A stretch of 64,000 nt of DNA, from contig CAYLVB010000002.1 in NCBI GenBank assembly GCA_964387075.1, positions 504,865 to 568,864 on the forward strand. The letters run 5' to 3'. The notes below the pieces were generated by a model. It made no database searches and had not been told where the DNA came from. It saw only the letters and a program-made list of their open reading frames with translations. A program made the translations under genes and the position numbers. The DNA comes from PALSA-968 sp964387075. GTDB lineage: Bacteria > Bacteroidota > Bacteroidia > B-17B0 > Aurantibacillaceae. Below, one piece after another: positions 43,067 to 53,029 of this stretch. Every line of letters starts with the position of its first letter. Within the stretch, counting starts at the first letter, position 1.

Positions 43067-45928
43067 TCAGGATTTGGTTAAAGATAATAATTCTTTCTTT
43101 AAGAAGGTGGCTGTGTAACTCTCCTTGTTTTTCACAATTTCTTCAGGCGTGCCGGTGCAAAGGATCTGCCCGCCCCGCGCGCCGCCTTCGGGGCCAATGT
43201 CAATGATGTGATCGGCCATTTTAATGATGTCAAGGTTGTGTTCGATCACCAGCACGGTGTTGCCGTTCTCCACGAGGCGGTTGAGCACATCCAGCAAAAT
43301 GCGTATATCTTCAAAATGCAGCCCGGTGGTGGGTTCATCTAAAATGTAAAACGTTTGACCGGTATCTTTTTTGCTAAGTTCTGTGGCCAGTTTCACACGC
43401 TGGGCCTCTCCGCCGCTAAGTGTCGTTGCCTGCTGACCTAGGGTAATATAACCTAAGCCTACATCATGCAGTGTTTTTATGCGTTGGTGGATGTAATGAA
43501 TGGGCTCGAAGAACTCTACAGCCTGGTCGATGGTCATGTTGAGCACATCGTTGATCGATTTCCCTTTGTAGCGTACTTCCAGTGTTTCCCGGTTGTAGCG
43601 TTTTCCCTGGCATTCGTCGCACACCACGTACACATCAGGAAGAAAATTCATTTCTATCGTTTTCATCCCGGCTCCCCCGCAGGTTTCGCATCTTCCGCCT
43701 TTCACGTTGAACGAAAAACGACCGGGCTTATATCCGCGTATATTGGCTTCGGGAGTGGCTGCAAATAAGGTGCGTATATCATCGAACACCTTGGTGTAAG
43801 TAGCGGGGTTGCTGCGCGGGGTTCTGCCAATGGGCGACTGATCGATCTCAATCACTTTATCAACATGCTCCAGCCCGCTGATGGATTTATAGGGAAGAGG
43901 CCTGGTCTCTGCCTTATAAAAATGGTGACTAAGGATCGGATACAGCGTTTCGTTGATCAAACTTGATTTTCCGCTGCCGGAAACACCGGTAACGCCAATA
44001 AAGCACCCAAGCGGAAGATCGATGGAAACATTTTTGAGGTTGTGGCCCGTTGCGCCTTTCAGGGTTATCTTTTTACCGTTTCCTTTTCTTCTTTGTTTGG
44101 GAACGGCGATCTGCATCTTGCCGGTAATGTATTGGGAAGTGACCGAATTATTCTTTAGCAGGTTCTTCGGCGTATCCGAGGCAACAATTCTTCCGCCATG
44201 TATTCCTGCGCCCGGACCGATATCGATCACGTAGTCGGCTTCAGCGATCATGTCTTTGTCGTGTTCAACCACCAGGACGGAGTTTCCCGCGTCGCGAAGA
44301 TTTTTGAGCGCCTCTATCAGGCGGGCATTATCGCGTTGATGCAGCCCGATGCTGGGCTCGTCGAGGATATAAAGTACTCCTACCAATTGCGAGCCGATCT
44401 GTGTGGCCAAACGAATGCGTTGTGCCTCTCCGCCGGAAAGCGAGCGTGAGCTTAAATTGAGAGAAACGTAATCTAAGCCAACTTCCAGCAAAAAACCAAT
44501 GCGCGCCCGAATCTCTTTCAATATTTCCTTCGCAATGATCTGTTGTGATTTCGAGAGCTTTTTCTCAATGTCTTTGAAGAAAAGATGTAATGCTGAAATA
44601 TCCAGTTGCGATAGCTCGGCGATGTTCTTTTCCGCTATCTTGAAATACAGCGCCTGTTTTCTTAGGCGTGTTCCGTCGCATTCGGGGCAATTGATCTTAT
44701 TGGTAAAGCCCTGCACCCAGCGCTGCATGGCGGGCGAAGGATTCTCTTCCGCCTGTTTGATAATGAAATTCGCAATGCCCTCAAAGGCCACTGAGTAACC
44801 ATCGTCGTTGCCGTCGGTCTTCACCTTAAATAGTTCCTCACTTCCGTAAAGGATGATGTTCACGGCGTTTTCTTCGATCTCGGCAAAAGGAGTATCCAAC
44901 GTAAAGTCGTGGGTGTGACCAATGGCCTCTAATTGTTTAAAGATCCAGGATGAACTTTTATAATCTCCAAGGAGCGACAAAGCTCCCTTTTTGATAGAAA
45001 GCTTAGGATTGGTTACGATCTTATTGATATCTATCTCCGAGATCACACCAAGCCCATTGCACTTTGGGCAGGCGCCATACGGAGAGTTGAATGAAAACAG
45101 ATTTGGCGCCGGCTCATCATAGGATATTCCGCTGGTGGGACACATGAGCATGCGGCTGTAAAAGCTTGGTTTTTGTTTTGAGTTCTTCTTTTCTTCGTGT
45201 TCCAATACCTGTATCGTACCCTTGGCCTGCTTCATGGCGGTCTGTATCGATTGGGCAAGGCGTGCCTGGATGCCTGAATTCACCTCAAGACGATCGATCA
45301 CGATCTCGATGTCGTGGATCTTATAGCGGTCGAGCTGCATTTTTGGTGTGATGTCTTTGATATCACCGTCAATGCGCACTTTGGTAAAACCCGATTTGCG
45401 TACCTGTTCAAAAAGTTCGCGGTAATGTCCTTTGCGTCCCTTTACTACGGGTGCCAGGATATTGATCTTTTTCTTATTGTATGTTTCAAGAATAAGCTCC
45501 ACGATCTGCTCATCACTGTAGCGCACCATTTTTTCGCCGGTAACATAAGAGTATGCCTCTCCTGCGCGCGCAAACAAGAGGCGCAGGAAATCGTAGATCT
45601 CGGTAATGGTTCCCACGGTGGAGCGTGGGTTCTTACTGACAGTTTTCTGTTCTATGGAAATTACGGGGGATAGCCCGGTGATCTTATCTACATCGGGTCT
45701 TTCCAGGTTACCCAGAAATTGTCGGGCATACGAATTGAATGTTTCAATGTATCTTCTTTGTCCTTCGGCGTAGATCGTATCAAATGCCAAAGAGGATTTC
45801 CCGCTGCCGCTCAGGCCGGTGATCACCACCAGCTTGTTTCGCGGTATGCTTACATCTATGTTCTTGAGGTTGTGGGCCCGCGCCCCTATTACCTCTATGG
45901 TATCATCAGTTCCTGTCTGGCTGCTCAT
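43067..45928 (-). CDS. uvrA: UvrABC system protein A
   Basis: 953 residues from ATG 45928; the frame is open 11 codons earlier, but those codons are Arg/Lys-rich and lie further inside the upstream gene. Two ABC ATPase cassettes: ITGLSGSGKSSLAFDTIYAE and VTGVSGSGKSSLINETLYPI are the Walker A sites, with LSSRSLSGGEAQRIRLATQI and ATTLSGGEAQRVKLATELSK as signatures. Zinc fingers include CPKCNGLG and CETCGGAG...CDECQGKRYN. UvrA scans DNA for damage and loads UvrB. It overlaps the transglycosylase end by 23 bp, so it is cotranscribed with surface polysaccharide genes. No uvrB is nearby. Confidence 0.97.
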   Translation of the reverse strand: MSSQTGTDDTIEVIGARAHNLKNIDVSIPRNKLVVITGLSGSGKSSLAFDTIYAEGQRRYIETFNSYARQFLGNLERPDVDKITGLSPVISIEQKTVSKNPRSTVGTITEIYDFLRLLFARAGEAYSYVTGEKMVRYSDEQIVELILETYNKKKINILAPVVKGRKGHYRELFEQVRKSGFTKVRIDGDIKDITPKMQLDRYKIHDIEIVIDRLEVNSGIQARLAQSIQTAMKQAKGTIQVLEHEEKKNSKQKPSFYSRMLMCPTSGISYDEPAPNLFSFNSPYGACPKCNGLGVISEIDINKIVTNPKLSIKKGALSLLGDYKSSSWIFKQLEAIGHTHDFTLDTPFAEIEENAVNIILYGSEELFKVKTDGNDDGYSVAFEGIANFIIKQAEENPSPAMQRWVQGFTNKINCPECDGTRLRKQALYFKIAEKNIAELSQLDISALHLFFKDIEKKLSKSQQIIAKEILKEIRARIGFLLEVGLDYVSLNLSSRSLSGGEAQRIRLATQIGSQLVGVLYILDEPSIGLHQRDNARLIEALKNLRDAGNSVLVVEHDKDMIAEADYVIDIGPGAGIHGGRIVASDTPKNLLKNNSVTSQYITGKMQIAVPKQRRKGNGKKITLKGATGHNLKNVSIDLPLGCFIGVTGVSGSGKSSLINETLYPILSHHFYKAETRPLPYKSISGLEHVDKVIEIDQSPIGRTPRSNPATYTKVFDDIRTLFAATPEANIRGYKPGRFSFNVKGGRCETCGGAGMKTIEMNFLPDVYVVCDECQGKRYNRETLEVRYKGKSINDVLNMTIDQAVEFFEPIHYIHQRIKTLHDVGLGYITLGQQATTLSGGEAQRVKLATELSKKDTGQTFYILDEPTTGLHFEDIRILLDVLNRLVENGNTVLVIEHNLDIIKMADHIIDIGPEGGARGGQILCTGTPEEIVKNKESYTATFLKKELLSLTKS

Positions 45929-46961
45929 GCTTAACTTCCTTTTGCGAATCCGGCACCGCAAGCAGTGAATCGGGTCTTATACTTTTAATGTAGCCGCTGT
46001 CCTTCGCTGTGCTGTCTGTTACCGCTACGTTCATGCTTAATTTATTCATGTAATCCTTGCCGGGCAGTTTTATGTGATACATTTTCCTTTCCGGGTTAAA
46101 TAAACTGTTGCCTGTAAGCCAGGGGTTAAAGGTCTTCAATATCTCCATGGTGCATCCTTTGTTTTTGGCGAAGTCAGACAAGTTAGCGATAGAACTGTCT
46201 GTTTTGTAGGTGATGGAGGGCATGTTGTAAATATTCTTGCCGCCGGTGAATTTTTTGCCTGAGTTCATGAACACAATTTTGAGCGCGAGGATGCGATACA
46301 TGTAAACTGATGTTTCTTTATTCATCAGCAGGTCGTAATAACTTTTAGAAGGCTGTTTTTTCAGGTGATGTTCAACGCCACCCATGCCTAAATTATAGGC
46401 AGCGGCAACGAGGGTCCAATTCCCAAACTTGCGGTAAGCGTCCTTGAAGAAACGACAGGCGGCTTCGGTACTTTTTTCTACGTTGTAGCGTTCATCCACT
46501 TCGGCATTGATCTGGAGTCCGTAATGGCTGCCGGTAGAAGGAACGAATTGCCAGAATCCCACAGCTCCCTGTGGTGAGGTGGAATTGGTAAGCCGGCTTT
46601 CGGCAAGCGCGATGTATTTGAAATCTTCGGGTATGTTATTTTTTTTCAGGATCCTTTCGATCATGGGGAACCAGGCCGAGGCTCGGCTGAACAGGATAAA
46701 GGCCGTTGACTTCTCAAAATTTCCTCCGCGCAACACTTTTTCCATGTTCTCTTTGATCGAGTAATCGTTTTGCGGAATGGGTTCGCCTGCAAAATGCAGG
46801 TCTTTTGGAATACGAAGGTTGAAAAGATTCTGCGCGGGGCCCGTGTAATCATCCTCGGCCTCGTTGGTGAATAATATCTTTCCGGTTCCGTAGAAAAAGG
46901 TAAAAGCCAGAAAGAAACCAATAAAAAGAATGAGGTCCTTTATTTTTTTCTCCGCGATCAT
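45906..46961 (-). CDS. Membrane-anchored lytic transglycosylase (MltD/SLT-like)
   Basis: 351 residues. An uncleaved N-terminal helix (IKDLILFIGFFLAFTFFYG) anchors it. An SLT domain follows (about 120-250): IALAESRLTNSTSPQGAVGF with the catalytic Glu, WQFVPSTGSHYGLQ, and LVAAAYNLGMGGVEHHL. A short region after it may be a degenerate LysM-like peptidoglycan-binding unit (FAKNKGCTMEILKTFNPWL). It cuts glycan strands and may open the wall for polymer export, since it is in the exopolysaccharide operon. It overlaps the wecA-like gene by 4 bp and uvrA by 23 bp. Confidence 0.9.
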   Translation of the reverse strand: MIAEKKIKDLILFIGFFLAFTFFYGTGKILFTNEAEDDYTGPAQNLFNLRIPKDLHFAGEPIPQNDYSIKENMEKVLRGGNFEKSTAFILFSRASAWFPMIERILKKNNIPEDFKYIALAESRLTNSTSPQGAVGFWQFVPSTGSHYGLQINAEVDERYNVEKSTEAACRFFKDAYRKFGNWTLVAAAYNLGMGGVEHHLKKQPSKSYYDLLMNKETSVYMYRILALKIVFMNSGKKFTGGKNIYNMPSITYKTDSSIANLSDFAKNKGCTMEILKTFNPWLTGNSLFNPERKMYHIKLPGKDYMNKLSMNVAVTDSTAKDSGYIKSIRPDSLLAVPDSQKEVKHEQPDRN

Positions 46962-48037
46962 TTTTTACGCCGTGTGATATAAAGCAGGAAAGAGAAGAGC
47001 AGTATCGGGTAGGCGGCAAACACAAGGGAGGTCTCAGCACTGTATGCGAATTGCGTGATGAGCAGGAAAGCCAGCAGGCCGCCCAGGCCATTGATGAGGA
47101 GGAAAATAAGCGCGATCCTTTTCTCGGTGATGCCGTTGAAGAACATGAAATGGGTCGTGTGATCGCGTCCCCCGACAAAAGGTGAATTTCCTTTCGAGAG
47201 GCGGTTGATGACCACGATGATGGTGTCCGTTAAAGGCATGATGAAGACAAGCGCAACGATCACTATGTTGTGCATCGGGTACATCAGTGGCAGGTTATTG
47301 CCTTCTATCACCGGGGAGTTCCAGCAGGAATCGATGCCGCAGAAGGCCAGGAAAATACCCAGGAACTGGCTGCCCGTATCTCCCATGAATATTTTAGAAG
47401 GATGCCAGTTGTAAATGAGAAAACCGCAAAGCGTACCGATCACGGTAAGGGTGATGAGGCTCATGGGACTTGTAGCCTGCTGGAAATACATGTTGATGTA
47501 CAGCGTGAAACCGCAAATGGCCAGCGCCACAAGGGTAGAAATGCCGTCCATATTATCCAGCATATTGATCGAGTTCATCACGCCTACCACCCATAAAAGC
47601 GTGAGCGAGTAATTGACGAACTCGCTTTCAAAGGTATTGATCTTGGTGCCTGTACTGATGAGTATCACTCCGCAAAAGCACTGTACCATGAACTTGATGA
47701 GGGGCTTGGTGTCAAAAGCGTCGTCGGCAAGGCCCATTAAGAAGGCCAGGGTTACCGAGAACAGAAGACCGATGATCTTTTTGCTGGAAAGATATCCATG
47801 TGGATTTTCGGAGAGCAGTTCAAGAAAGATGAAAGAGATGAGGAACACGATATAGAACGAGATGCCTCCCAAAGCGGGTTTAGCCGAAGCGTTCCAGCGT
47901 ATCTGCACGTCCTGGTTGCGGCGTATCCCCAGGTTCTGCGAAAAATTGAGGAAGAGACCGTTGATAAGTATCGAAAAGGTCAGGGTTCCGCAAAATAGCA
48001 GCGTGTATAGGAGAGGTATGTTCGCGAAAAAATTCAT
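46958..48037 (-). CDS. WecA/MraY-family undecaprenyl-phosphate glycosyl-1-phosphate transferase
   Basis: 359 residues with about ten membrane helices. The conserved loops are FLMGLADDAFDTKPLIKF (DD motif), MLDNMDGISTL (substrate Mg site) and FMGDTGSQFLGIFLAF (GDxG). The His-rich loop with GGRDHTTHF follows late in the sequence. It moves a sugar phosphate from UDP-sugar to undecaprenyl phosphate and starts a lipid-linked glycan. It is next to rfbC and wzc, so it most likely starts the exopolysaccharide or O-antigen unit rather than peptidoglycan. It lies 3 bp after rfbC. Confidence 0.93.
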   Translation of the reverse strand: MNFFANIPLLYTLLFCGTLTFSILINGLFLNFSQNLGIRRNQDVQIRWNASAKPALGGISFYIVFLISFIFLELLSENPHGYLSSKKIIGLLFSVTLAFLMGLADDAFDTKPLIKFMVQCFCGVILISTGTKINTFESEFVNYSLTLLWVVGVMNSINMLDNMDGISTLVALAICGFTLYINMYFQQATSPMSLITLTVIGTLCGFLIYNWHPSKIFMGDTGSQFLGIFLAFCGIDSCWNSPVIEGNNLPLMYPMHNIVIVALVFIMPLTDTIIVVINRLSKGNSPFVGGRDHTTHFMFFNGITEKRIALIFLLINGLGGLLAFLLITQFAYSAETSLVFAAYPILLFSFLLYITRRKK

Positions 48038-48040
48038 TCT

Positions 48041-48583
48041 TTAAAAAGGAGAAACAAAATCACGGAACGGAGTTCCCACCTTGTCTTTTTCTGAAAGTAC
48101 CGGGTCAACCGCATTCCAGTTGATACCCAAAGAGGCATCGTTCCACATCACGCAGCCTTCCGACTCTTTGTTATAGTAATTATTACATTTATAATAAAAA
48201 ATAGTATCGTTCTCCAGGGTAAGAAATCCATGAGCGAATCCTTCGGGCACCCAGAGCATGGTCTTGTTGCGCTCAGTAAGCTCAAGGGCGAAGTGTTTGC
48301 CATAGGTGGGGGATGTCTTTCTTATATCCACCACCACATCCAGCACAGCTCCTTTGATCACGCGTACCAGTTTTCCCTGAGCGAAAGGCGGCGCCTGGAA
48401 GTGCAGGCCACGCAAAACATTCTTCTGCGATAAGGATTGATTATCCTGTACAAAATTGGTATCGAGCCCCGACTGCTTCAGCAGTTTCTCGTTATAGCTC
48501 TCAAAAAAATACCCGCGCGGGTCCTCAAACACTTTGGGTTTAATGACGAGCAGTCCTTCAATAAATGTTTTTTCGGCCACCAT
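48041..48583 (-). CDS. rfbC: dTDP-4-dehydrorhamnose 3,5-epimerase
   Basis: 180 residues, the normal length of this cupin. It shows GLLVIKPKVFEDPRGYFFES, the active-site His/Lys region in LRGLHFQAPP and GKLVRVIKGAVLDVVVDIRK, and WVPEGFAHGFLTLEN. It makes dTDP-L-rhamnose precursor with RfbA, B and D, none of which lies in this window. Its place in the operon suggests a rhamnose-type deoxysugar in the exported polymer. It sits 1 bp from wzc and 3 bp from the wecA-like gene. Confidence 0.96.
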   Translation of the reverse strand: MVAEKTFIEGLLVIKPKVFEDPRGYFFESYNEKLLKQSGLDTNFVQDNQSLSQKNVLRGLHFQAPPFAQGKLVRVIKGAVLDVVVDIRKTSPTYGKHFALELTERNKTMLWVPEGFAHGFLTLENDTIFYYKCNNYYNKESEGCVMWNDASLGINWNAVDPVLSEKDKVGTPFRDFVSPF

Positions 48584-48584
48584 A

Positions 48585-51053
48585 TTAGCTTACCTTGATC
48601 TTCTTTCGTAAGATCGATTTCTTTTTGCCTTCTGATTTCTCTTCGTAATAACCGTAATTGTTACCGTAACCATACCCGTAGCCATATCCATAACCATAGT
48701 TATAGCCGTAGTTCTTGCGGTTGATGTCAACGCTGTTCAGAACCACCGAAAGTTTTTTCACGTTGCTTTCGTTCTGGAGGCGATCGAGTATCTGGATATA
48801 GTTTCGTTTCGAATAATCAGCCCGGAACACGTAGATGGGATAATCTGCTTTCGAGATCATGCTCACGCCATCGGTAACCAGGCCTATGGGCGGGTTATCG
48901 ATCACTATGATATCGTACGTTTTTTTAAGTTCTTCAAGCACCTGGTCCATCGCCGGACTGATGATCAGCTCGGAAGGGTTGGGAGGTATAGGCCCTGCCG
49001 TGATGAATTCCAGGCCGGGCAATGAACTTTTGTTGACGCAATCTTCTATGTTGTGCTTGCCTATGAGGATGGTGCTCATGCCTTTCTCATTGGTTGTACC
49101 AAAGCCTTTGTGGATCTTGGGCTTGCGCATATCCAGGTCAAGAATGATCACACGTTTTCCGGAATAAGCGATGATGCCGGCCAGGTTAATGGCTACAAAT
49201 GTCTTTCCTTCCCCGGAAATGGTAGAAGTAAGGGCAATGATCTTGGTGCCTGGGTCATTGGAAATGAACTGCAGGTTGGTGCGCAGACTTCGGAACGCTT
49301 CGGCTATCAATGATTTCGGATTCTTGTCTACTACGAGCTGAGAAATAGGGATCTCGCGGTCGTACTTAGGTACAATTCCCAGGATACTGACACCCGCATG
49401 TGTTTGTTTAGTGATCTCGTTCAGTGAGTTGATCTCGTTATGGAACAGGTAACGAACAATAATGATGGCCAGCCCGATCACCACCGCAACGAGAATCGCG
49501 ATAATGAGCGTGGTTCTCTTATTAGGTGAAATGGGCACAAGATTAAGCAGGCCTTTTTCAAGTACCTCTGTTTGCGACACAAAACCCGCTTTGGAAATAG
49601 AGAACTCGGTCTTTTTTTCCAATAGCAGGGTGTAGTATTTTTCGTTGATGCCGAAGAAACGCATGAGACGCGAATATTCCATTTCCTTTTCAGGGCGGTT
49701 GGCGTATTTGCTTTCATACTCGTTGGTCTTGTTCTTGAGATCGATGAATTTGGATTTAAGTTTGATGCGAACAGAATTAATGCTTTCTACCAACAGGTTC
49801 TTCTGTGATTCGATCTGGTTGTTGATGCGTTTGATCTCGATACTGCTAGGCGTTACCTCAAAGAGGAGGTTCTCTTTTTCTACAAGCAGTTTTTGAAGTT
49901 CGGTCACCTGTGTCTTCACGGCCCCTTCGTCATCCGCTCCCGCGATGGTAGAGATCAGCTGGTAAGAATCAACGCTTTTGTTCTTTTTGATATCCTCCTG
50001 GATGTTTGCCAGTATCTTTTCCGAGAGCTCGGTCCTGAGCAATTGGTCTTCCAGGCTCGATATACGCAGCATGTCAGAGCGCATGCGTTCTTCGTTGGTA
50101 TTGTAATTGCTGTTCTTTCGAAAATCCTCCAGCGTATCTTCCGAATGTTTCAGCTGCTGGAAAACGCTTTGCAATTGCTGATCGATGAACCCGATCTGCT
50201 TATCCGAACTCTTGCTTTCCTTTTCAATGTCATACAGTTGGTACTGTTCGGCGATCGTATTCACAATATCACAGGCTTTCGCGGGATTATAATCCCTCAG
50301 GCTGATGGAAATGGTCTTGGCCTGCTCACTCTGTAATTTCACTTCCAGGCGGCCCTGCAGATCGCTTACCACCGTGTTCTCGTCGTACTTAATGAAGTAC
50401 ATGCGCGAGAGCTCTTTCATGCGCGCCACGCATTCCTCCATGCTGGGGATGTTGGGGTTGCAGTTTATCTTTAGATCGAATTCGGGTGTATGTAACCATT
50501 CCCCCAGTGTGAAAGGCGTTTCGGTATGATCGCTCTCTCCCTTTTCAGAGAACTCCACCACACCCGAACGGGGGCCCGTAAAGGACACAAAGAACCTGCG
50601 ATTGTAAAGCGCGTTATTCTTAATGTCGATATCGGCAATAAAAGGACTGGAGGTGTAGAGCTCGTTCGATTTGAAGGTTCCTTCGTTAAAGTACGCGGTG
50701 TACAGGTTAAGCTTGTTGACCGTTCGGCGGATGAAGATCTTTGAGCGTAATACTTCGATGGCCTGGGCAAGCGCATTGTTGTCCTCATAAACCTGGTTAA
50801 TGTTCAATATTTGCTTGGCCTGGTTATTCGTGCTCAACTGAATCGTTGACTTGGAAATGTATACAGGCTGGGCATACCTCAAATAGGCATACGCTACTGA
50901 AAGTGTAACGATGAGCAATAAGACGATCCATACAAGGGTGCGACGCGCGATGAACAGGAAAAGTCCAAGTTCAAACTCGCTGCTGAATTTGGTGAGCCGT
51001 TCCTTGTAAAGGTCGAAGTTGTTATTATTTCCCTGGAGTTCCCCGCTTAGCAT
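48585..51053 (-). CDS. wzc: Wzc-type polysaccharide co-polymerase with tyrosine autokinase domain
   Basis: 822 residues. A Wzz domain lies between two membrane helices (about 33-50 and 515-530), with a long periplasmic coiled coil (about 280-480) between them. The BY-kinase domain follows: Walker A STISGEGKTFVAINLAG, Walker A' IILDLDMRKPKIHKGFG and Walker B DIIVIDNPPIGLVTD. The C-terminus has a run of about eleven Tyr alternating with Gly (YGYNYGYGYGYGYGYG), the autophosphorylation cluster, then a Lys-rich end. It controls polymer length and export with Wza, which is the gene 1 bp upstream. No Wzb phosphatase is in the window. Confidence 0.95.
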   Translation of the reverse strand: MLSGELQGNNNNFDLYKERLTKFSSEFELGLFLFIARRTLVWIVLLLIVTLSVAYAYLRYAQPVYISKSTIQLSTNNQAKQILNINQVYEDNNALAQAIEVLRSKIFIRRTVNKLNLYTAYFNEGTFKSNELYTSSPFIADIDIKNNALYNRRFFVSFTGPRSGVVEFSEKGESDHTETPFTLGEWLHTPEFDLKINCNPNIPSMEECVARMKELSRMYFIKYDENTVVSDLQGRLEVKLQSEQAKTISISLRDYNPAKACDIVNTIAEQYQLYDIEKESKSSDKQIGFIDQQLQSVFQQLKHSEDTLEDFRKNSNYNTNEERMRSDMLRISSLEDQLLRTELSEKILANIQEDIKKNKSVDSYQLISTIAGADDEGAVKTQVTELQKLLVEKENLLFEVTPSSIEIKRINNQIESQKNLLVESINSVRIKLKSKFIDLKNKTNEYESKYANRPEKEMEYSRLMRFFGINEKYYTLLLEKKTEFSISKAGFVSQTEVLEKGLLNLVPISPNKRTTLIIAILVAVVIGLAIIIVRYLFHNEINSLNEITKQTHAGVSILGIVPKYDREIPISQLVVDKNPKSLIAEAFRSLRTNLQFISNDPGTKIIALTSTISGEGKTFVAINLAGIIAYSGKRVIILDLDMRKPKIHKGFGTTNEKGMSTILIGKHNIEDCVNKSSLPGLEFITAGPIPPNPSELIISPAMDQVLEELKKTYDIIVIDNPPIGLVTDGVSMISKADYPIYVFRADYSKRNYIQILDRLQNESNVKKLSVVLNSVDINRKNYGYNYGYGYGYGYGYGNNYGYYEEKSEGKKKSILRKKIKVS

Positions 51054-51054
51054 G

Positions 51055-51810
51055 TTACCTCCTGAAAATAGAATACACCAATAAGAAAGAGGTCATTAAT
51101 GAAATGTATGGAACTATTTCTGTGGTTAATCGTTGCGCTACACGGTTGCGTGGTTCCACATAAATGATGTCGTTGGCCTGCACCACCGTATTCCCATCCT
51201 TTAATCCATTAATAGTGGATAGGTCTATGAGATAAACTCTGGGCTTTGTAGGATCTATGCGACGAATGAGCTTTATGCGGTATGCCTTGCCATCTTCTGT
51301 AATACCGGAAGCAAGGGCCAGCACCTCAAATACTGTTGTGTTGCTGTTTGTGAGTGAAACTACACGCGCGCTTCCGCCGGTACCGGTAAACACGGTAACC
51401 CGTTTATTGATCACCTTCGCGGTCACAAAGGGTCCCACGTAAAATTCGGCAAAACGGGTTTCCAGCATTTGCTCTACTTCCCGTGCGGTCATGCCTTCTA
51501 TTTTGATACGCCCGATAAGAGGCAACTTAACGGTTCCGTCAAAGTCAACGGTTGCCTCAAAACTGGAGGTCCCGGCCGCGGTGGCAATCGTTGAGATGTC
51601 GACCAGCTTGAAACCATCGTTGGAGAGCAATTTAAAGGAAACGATGTCGGTTCTGGCAATTCGATAGGATTCGACCTGCATAGAATCCGACAGTTTATCA
51701 AAAGCATAACCTTTTGGGGTTTTAAGCATCAGGTTAGGGCGCAAAAGTCGGCAGGATGGCAAAGCGAATAAGATCAGCAAAGCCAAGGCTATTTTCCTCA
51801 TAATTAACAC
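51055..51810 (-). CDS. wza: Outer-membrane polysaccharide export lipoprotein (Wza-like)
   Basis: 251 residues. A lipobox LPSC lies near residue 20. The Poly_export region (ARTDIVSFKLLSNDGF) precedes SLBB-type strands: DGTVKLPLIGRIKIEGMTAR, then VEQMLETRFAEFYVGPFVTA and KVINKRVTVFTGTGGSARVV. ANDIIYVEPR comes near the end, followed by a hydrophobic tail (YISLMTSFLLVYSIF) that could anchor it. It forms the export channel in the outer membrane. ATG 51801 (MRKIALAL) is an alternative start. It is one base from wzc. Confidence 0.92.
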   Translation of the reverse strand: MLIMRKIALALLILFALPSCRLLRPNLMLKTPKGYAFDKLSDSMQVESYRIARTDIVSFKLLSNDGFKLVDISTIATAAGTSSFEATVDFDGTVKLPLIGRIKIEGMTAREVEQMLETRFAEFYVGPFVTAKVINKRVTVFTGTGGSARVVSLTNSNTTVFEVLALASGITEDGKAYRIKLIRRIDPTKPRVYLIDLSTINGLKDGNTVVQANDIIYVEPRNRVAQRLTTEIVPYISLMTSFLLVYSIFRR

Positions 51811-51845
51811 GTAATATCCCGTAAAGATACTAATTTTCCTGAATT

Positions 51846-53027
51846 TCAGGGCAGCAAACTATGGTAAAGCGCGCGGGTATCCGCTACCAATCTCCGGTAG
51901 CCAAAGCGTTCTAGGGCAAAGGCCGGGCCTTTGCCGCCCATTTCAAGCCTTTTTTGATCATTTTCCATTAAAAAAACCAGTTTTTTAACGAATTCAGTTT
52001 CCTCCCCGGGGTCAATCAGGAAGGCTGCGCCGGGGTTCACTGAATTTTCAATGCCGCCAACCTTTGTACTCACAATGGCTTTTCCGGCCGCCTGCGCCTC
52101 AATCAGGCTCACGGGCGTGCCCTCATTAAAAGAACTTAAACAAACAATATCGCTCGCTGCCAGCGGGTACGAAACATCTGTGATCCAGGAGGTGAAGGTA
52201 AGTGTTGCCTGTTTTTTTTCTTCGGGCCAGTAGGTATTATCGAGACCAAGTTCTTTGCAAAGTGTTACCAGCTCGCCACGGATATTTCCATCTCCAACAA
52301 TAAAGGCGCGGATCTTTTTGCTTGTGGTTTTTTGAACGTGGGCCAGCGCGCGAAGAAATAAAGGAATGTTCTTTACCGGCGCCAGTCGCCCGATCAGTAC
52401 GATGCATATCTCGTCATCCGCCACCCGGTATTGCTCACGAAAAAATTTTCTTTTTTGCACTTGTCCTTCGGTAAAGCGCTGCAGATCGAAACCCAGGGAA
52501 ATGACCCTGAACTTCTCAGGAGGAGCGATCCGGTGTTCGATGCTTAGTTCTTGTTTTTGTTTTTCGCTGATGGCGATGATGGCCGAAGATCTTTTGGCCA
52601 GGAAACGCTCTACTTCTTTAAAAAAGGCCGTTTTTGTTTTTCCGAAATACGAATGAAAAACGTGACCATGAAACGTGTGCACGATAACAGGCACTTTGCA
52701 GTGGTGAGCCGCAAGCCGGCCGAGGGCCCCGGCTTTGGCGGCGTGCGTGTGCACAATGTCGGGCTTAAATTCCTGTATGATCTGCTTGATCTTTTTGTAC
52801 GCCTCCCTGTCTCCGAAAAAATTCACATGGCGACTCATCTCCGGTAATACGCGTGGCTCAACGCCCATTTCTTTGAAAATAAAGAGTGAGCTGTCCTCCC
52901 CGGGTTCATGCGCCCCGCCAATCAGCAGCGTTTCAAATTCGGGTGCAAGATGCTTGGTGAGATAGGCGGCATTGTAGGAAGGACCTCCTAAATTAAAACG
53001 ATTGAGTATGCGCAGGATCCGTGGCAT
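51846..53027 (-). CDS. Family 4 glycosyltransferase
   Basis: 393 residues with the GT-B fold. The N-terminal domain has RFNLGGPSYNAAYLTKHL and VHTHAAKAGALGRLAAHH. The C-terminal donor domain has IVLIGRLAPVKNIPLFLRAL, LAASDIVCLSSFNEGTPVSL (with the E-x7-E) and EAQAAGKAIVSTKVGG. It adds a sugar from a nucleotide donor to the growing lipid-linked unit, in the cytoplasm. The sugar cannot be told. It is 2 bp from asnB and 35 bp from wza, within the operon. Confidence 0.93.
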   Translation of the reverse strand: MPRILRILNRFNLGGPSYNAAYLTKHLAPEFETLLIGGAHEPGEDSSLFIFKEMGVEPRVLPEMSRHVNFFGDREAYKKIKQIIQEFKPDIVHTHAAKAGALGRLAAHHCKVPVIVHTFHGHVFHSYFGKTKTAFFKEVERFLAKRSSAIIAISEKQKQELSIEHRIAPPEKFRVISLGFDLQRFTEGQVQKRKFFREQYRVADDEICIVLIGRLAPVKNIPLFLRALAHVQKTTSKKIRAFIVGDGNIRGELVTLCKELGLDNTYWPEEKKQATLTFTSWITDVSYPLAASDIVCLSSFNEGTPVSLIEAQAAGKAIVSTKVGGIENSVNPGAAFLIDPGEETEFVKKLVFLMENDQKRLEMGGKGPAFALERFGYRRLVADTRALYHSLLP

Positions 53028-53029
53028 GC

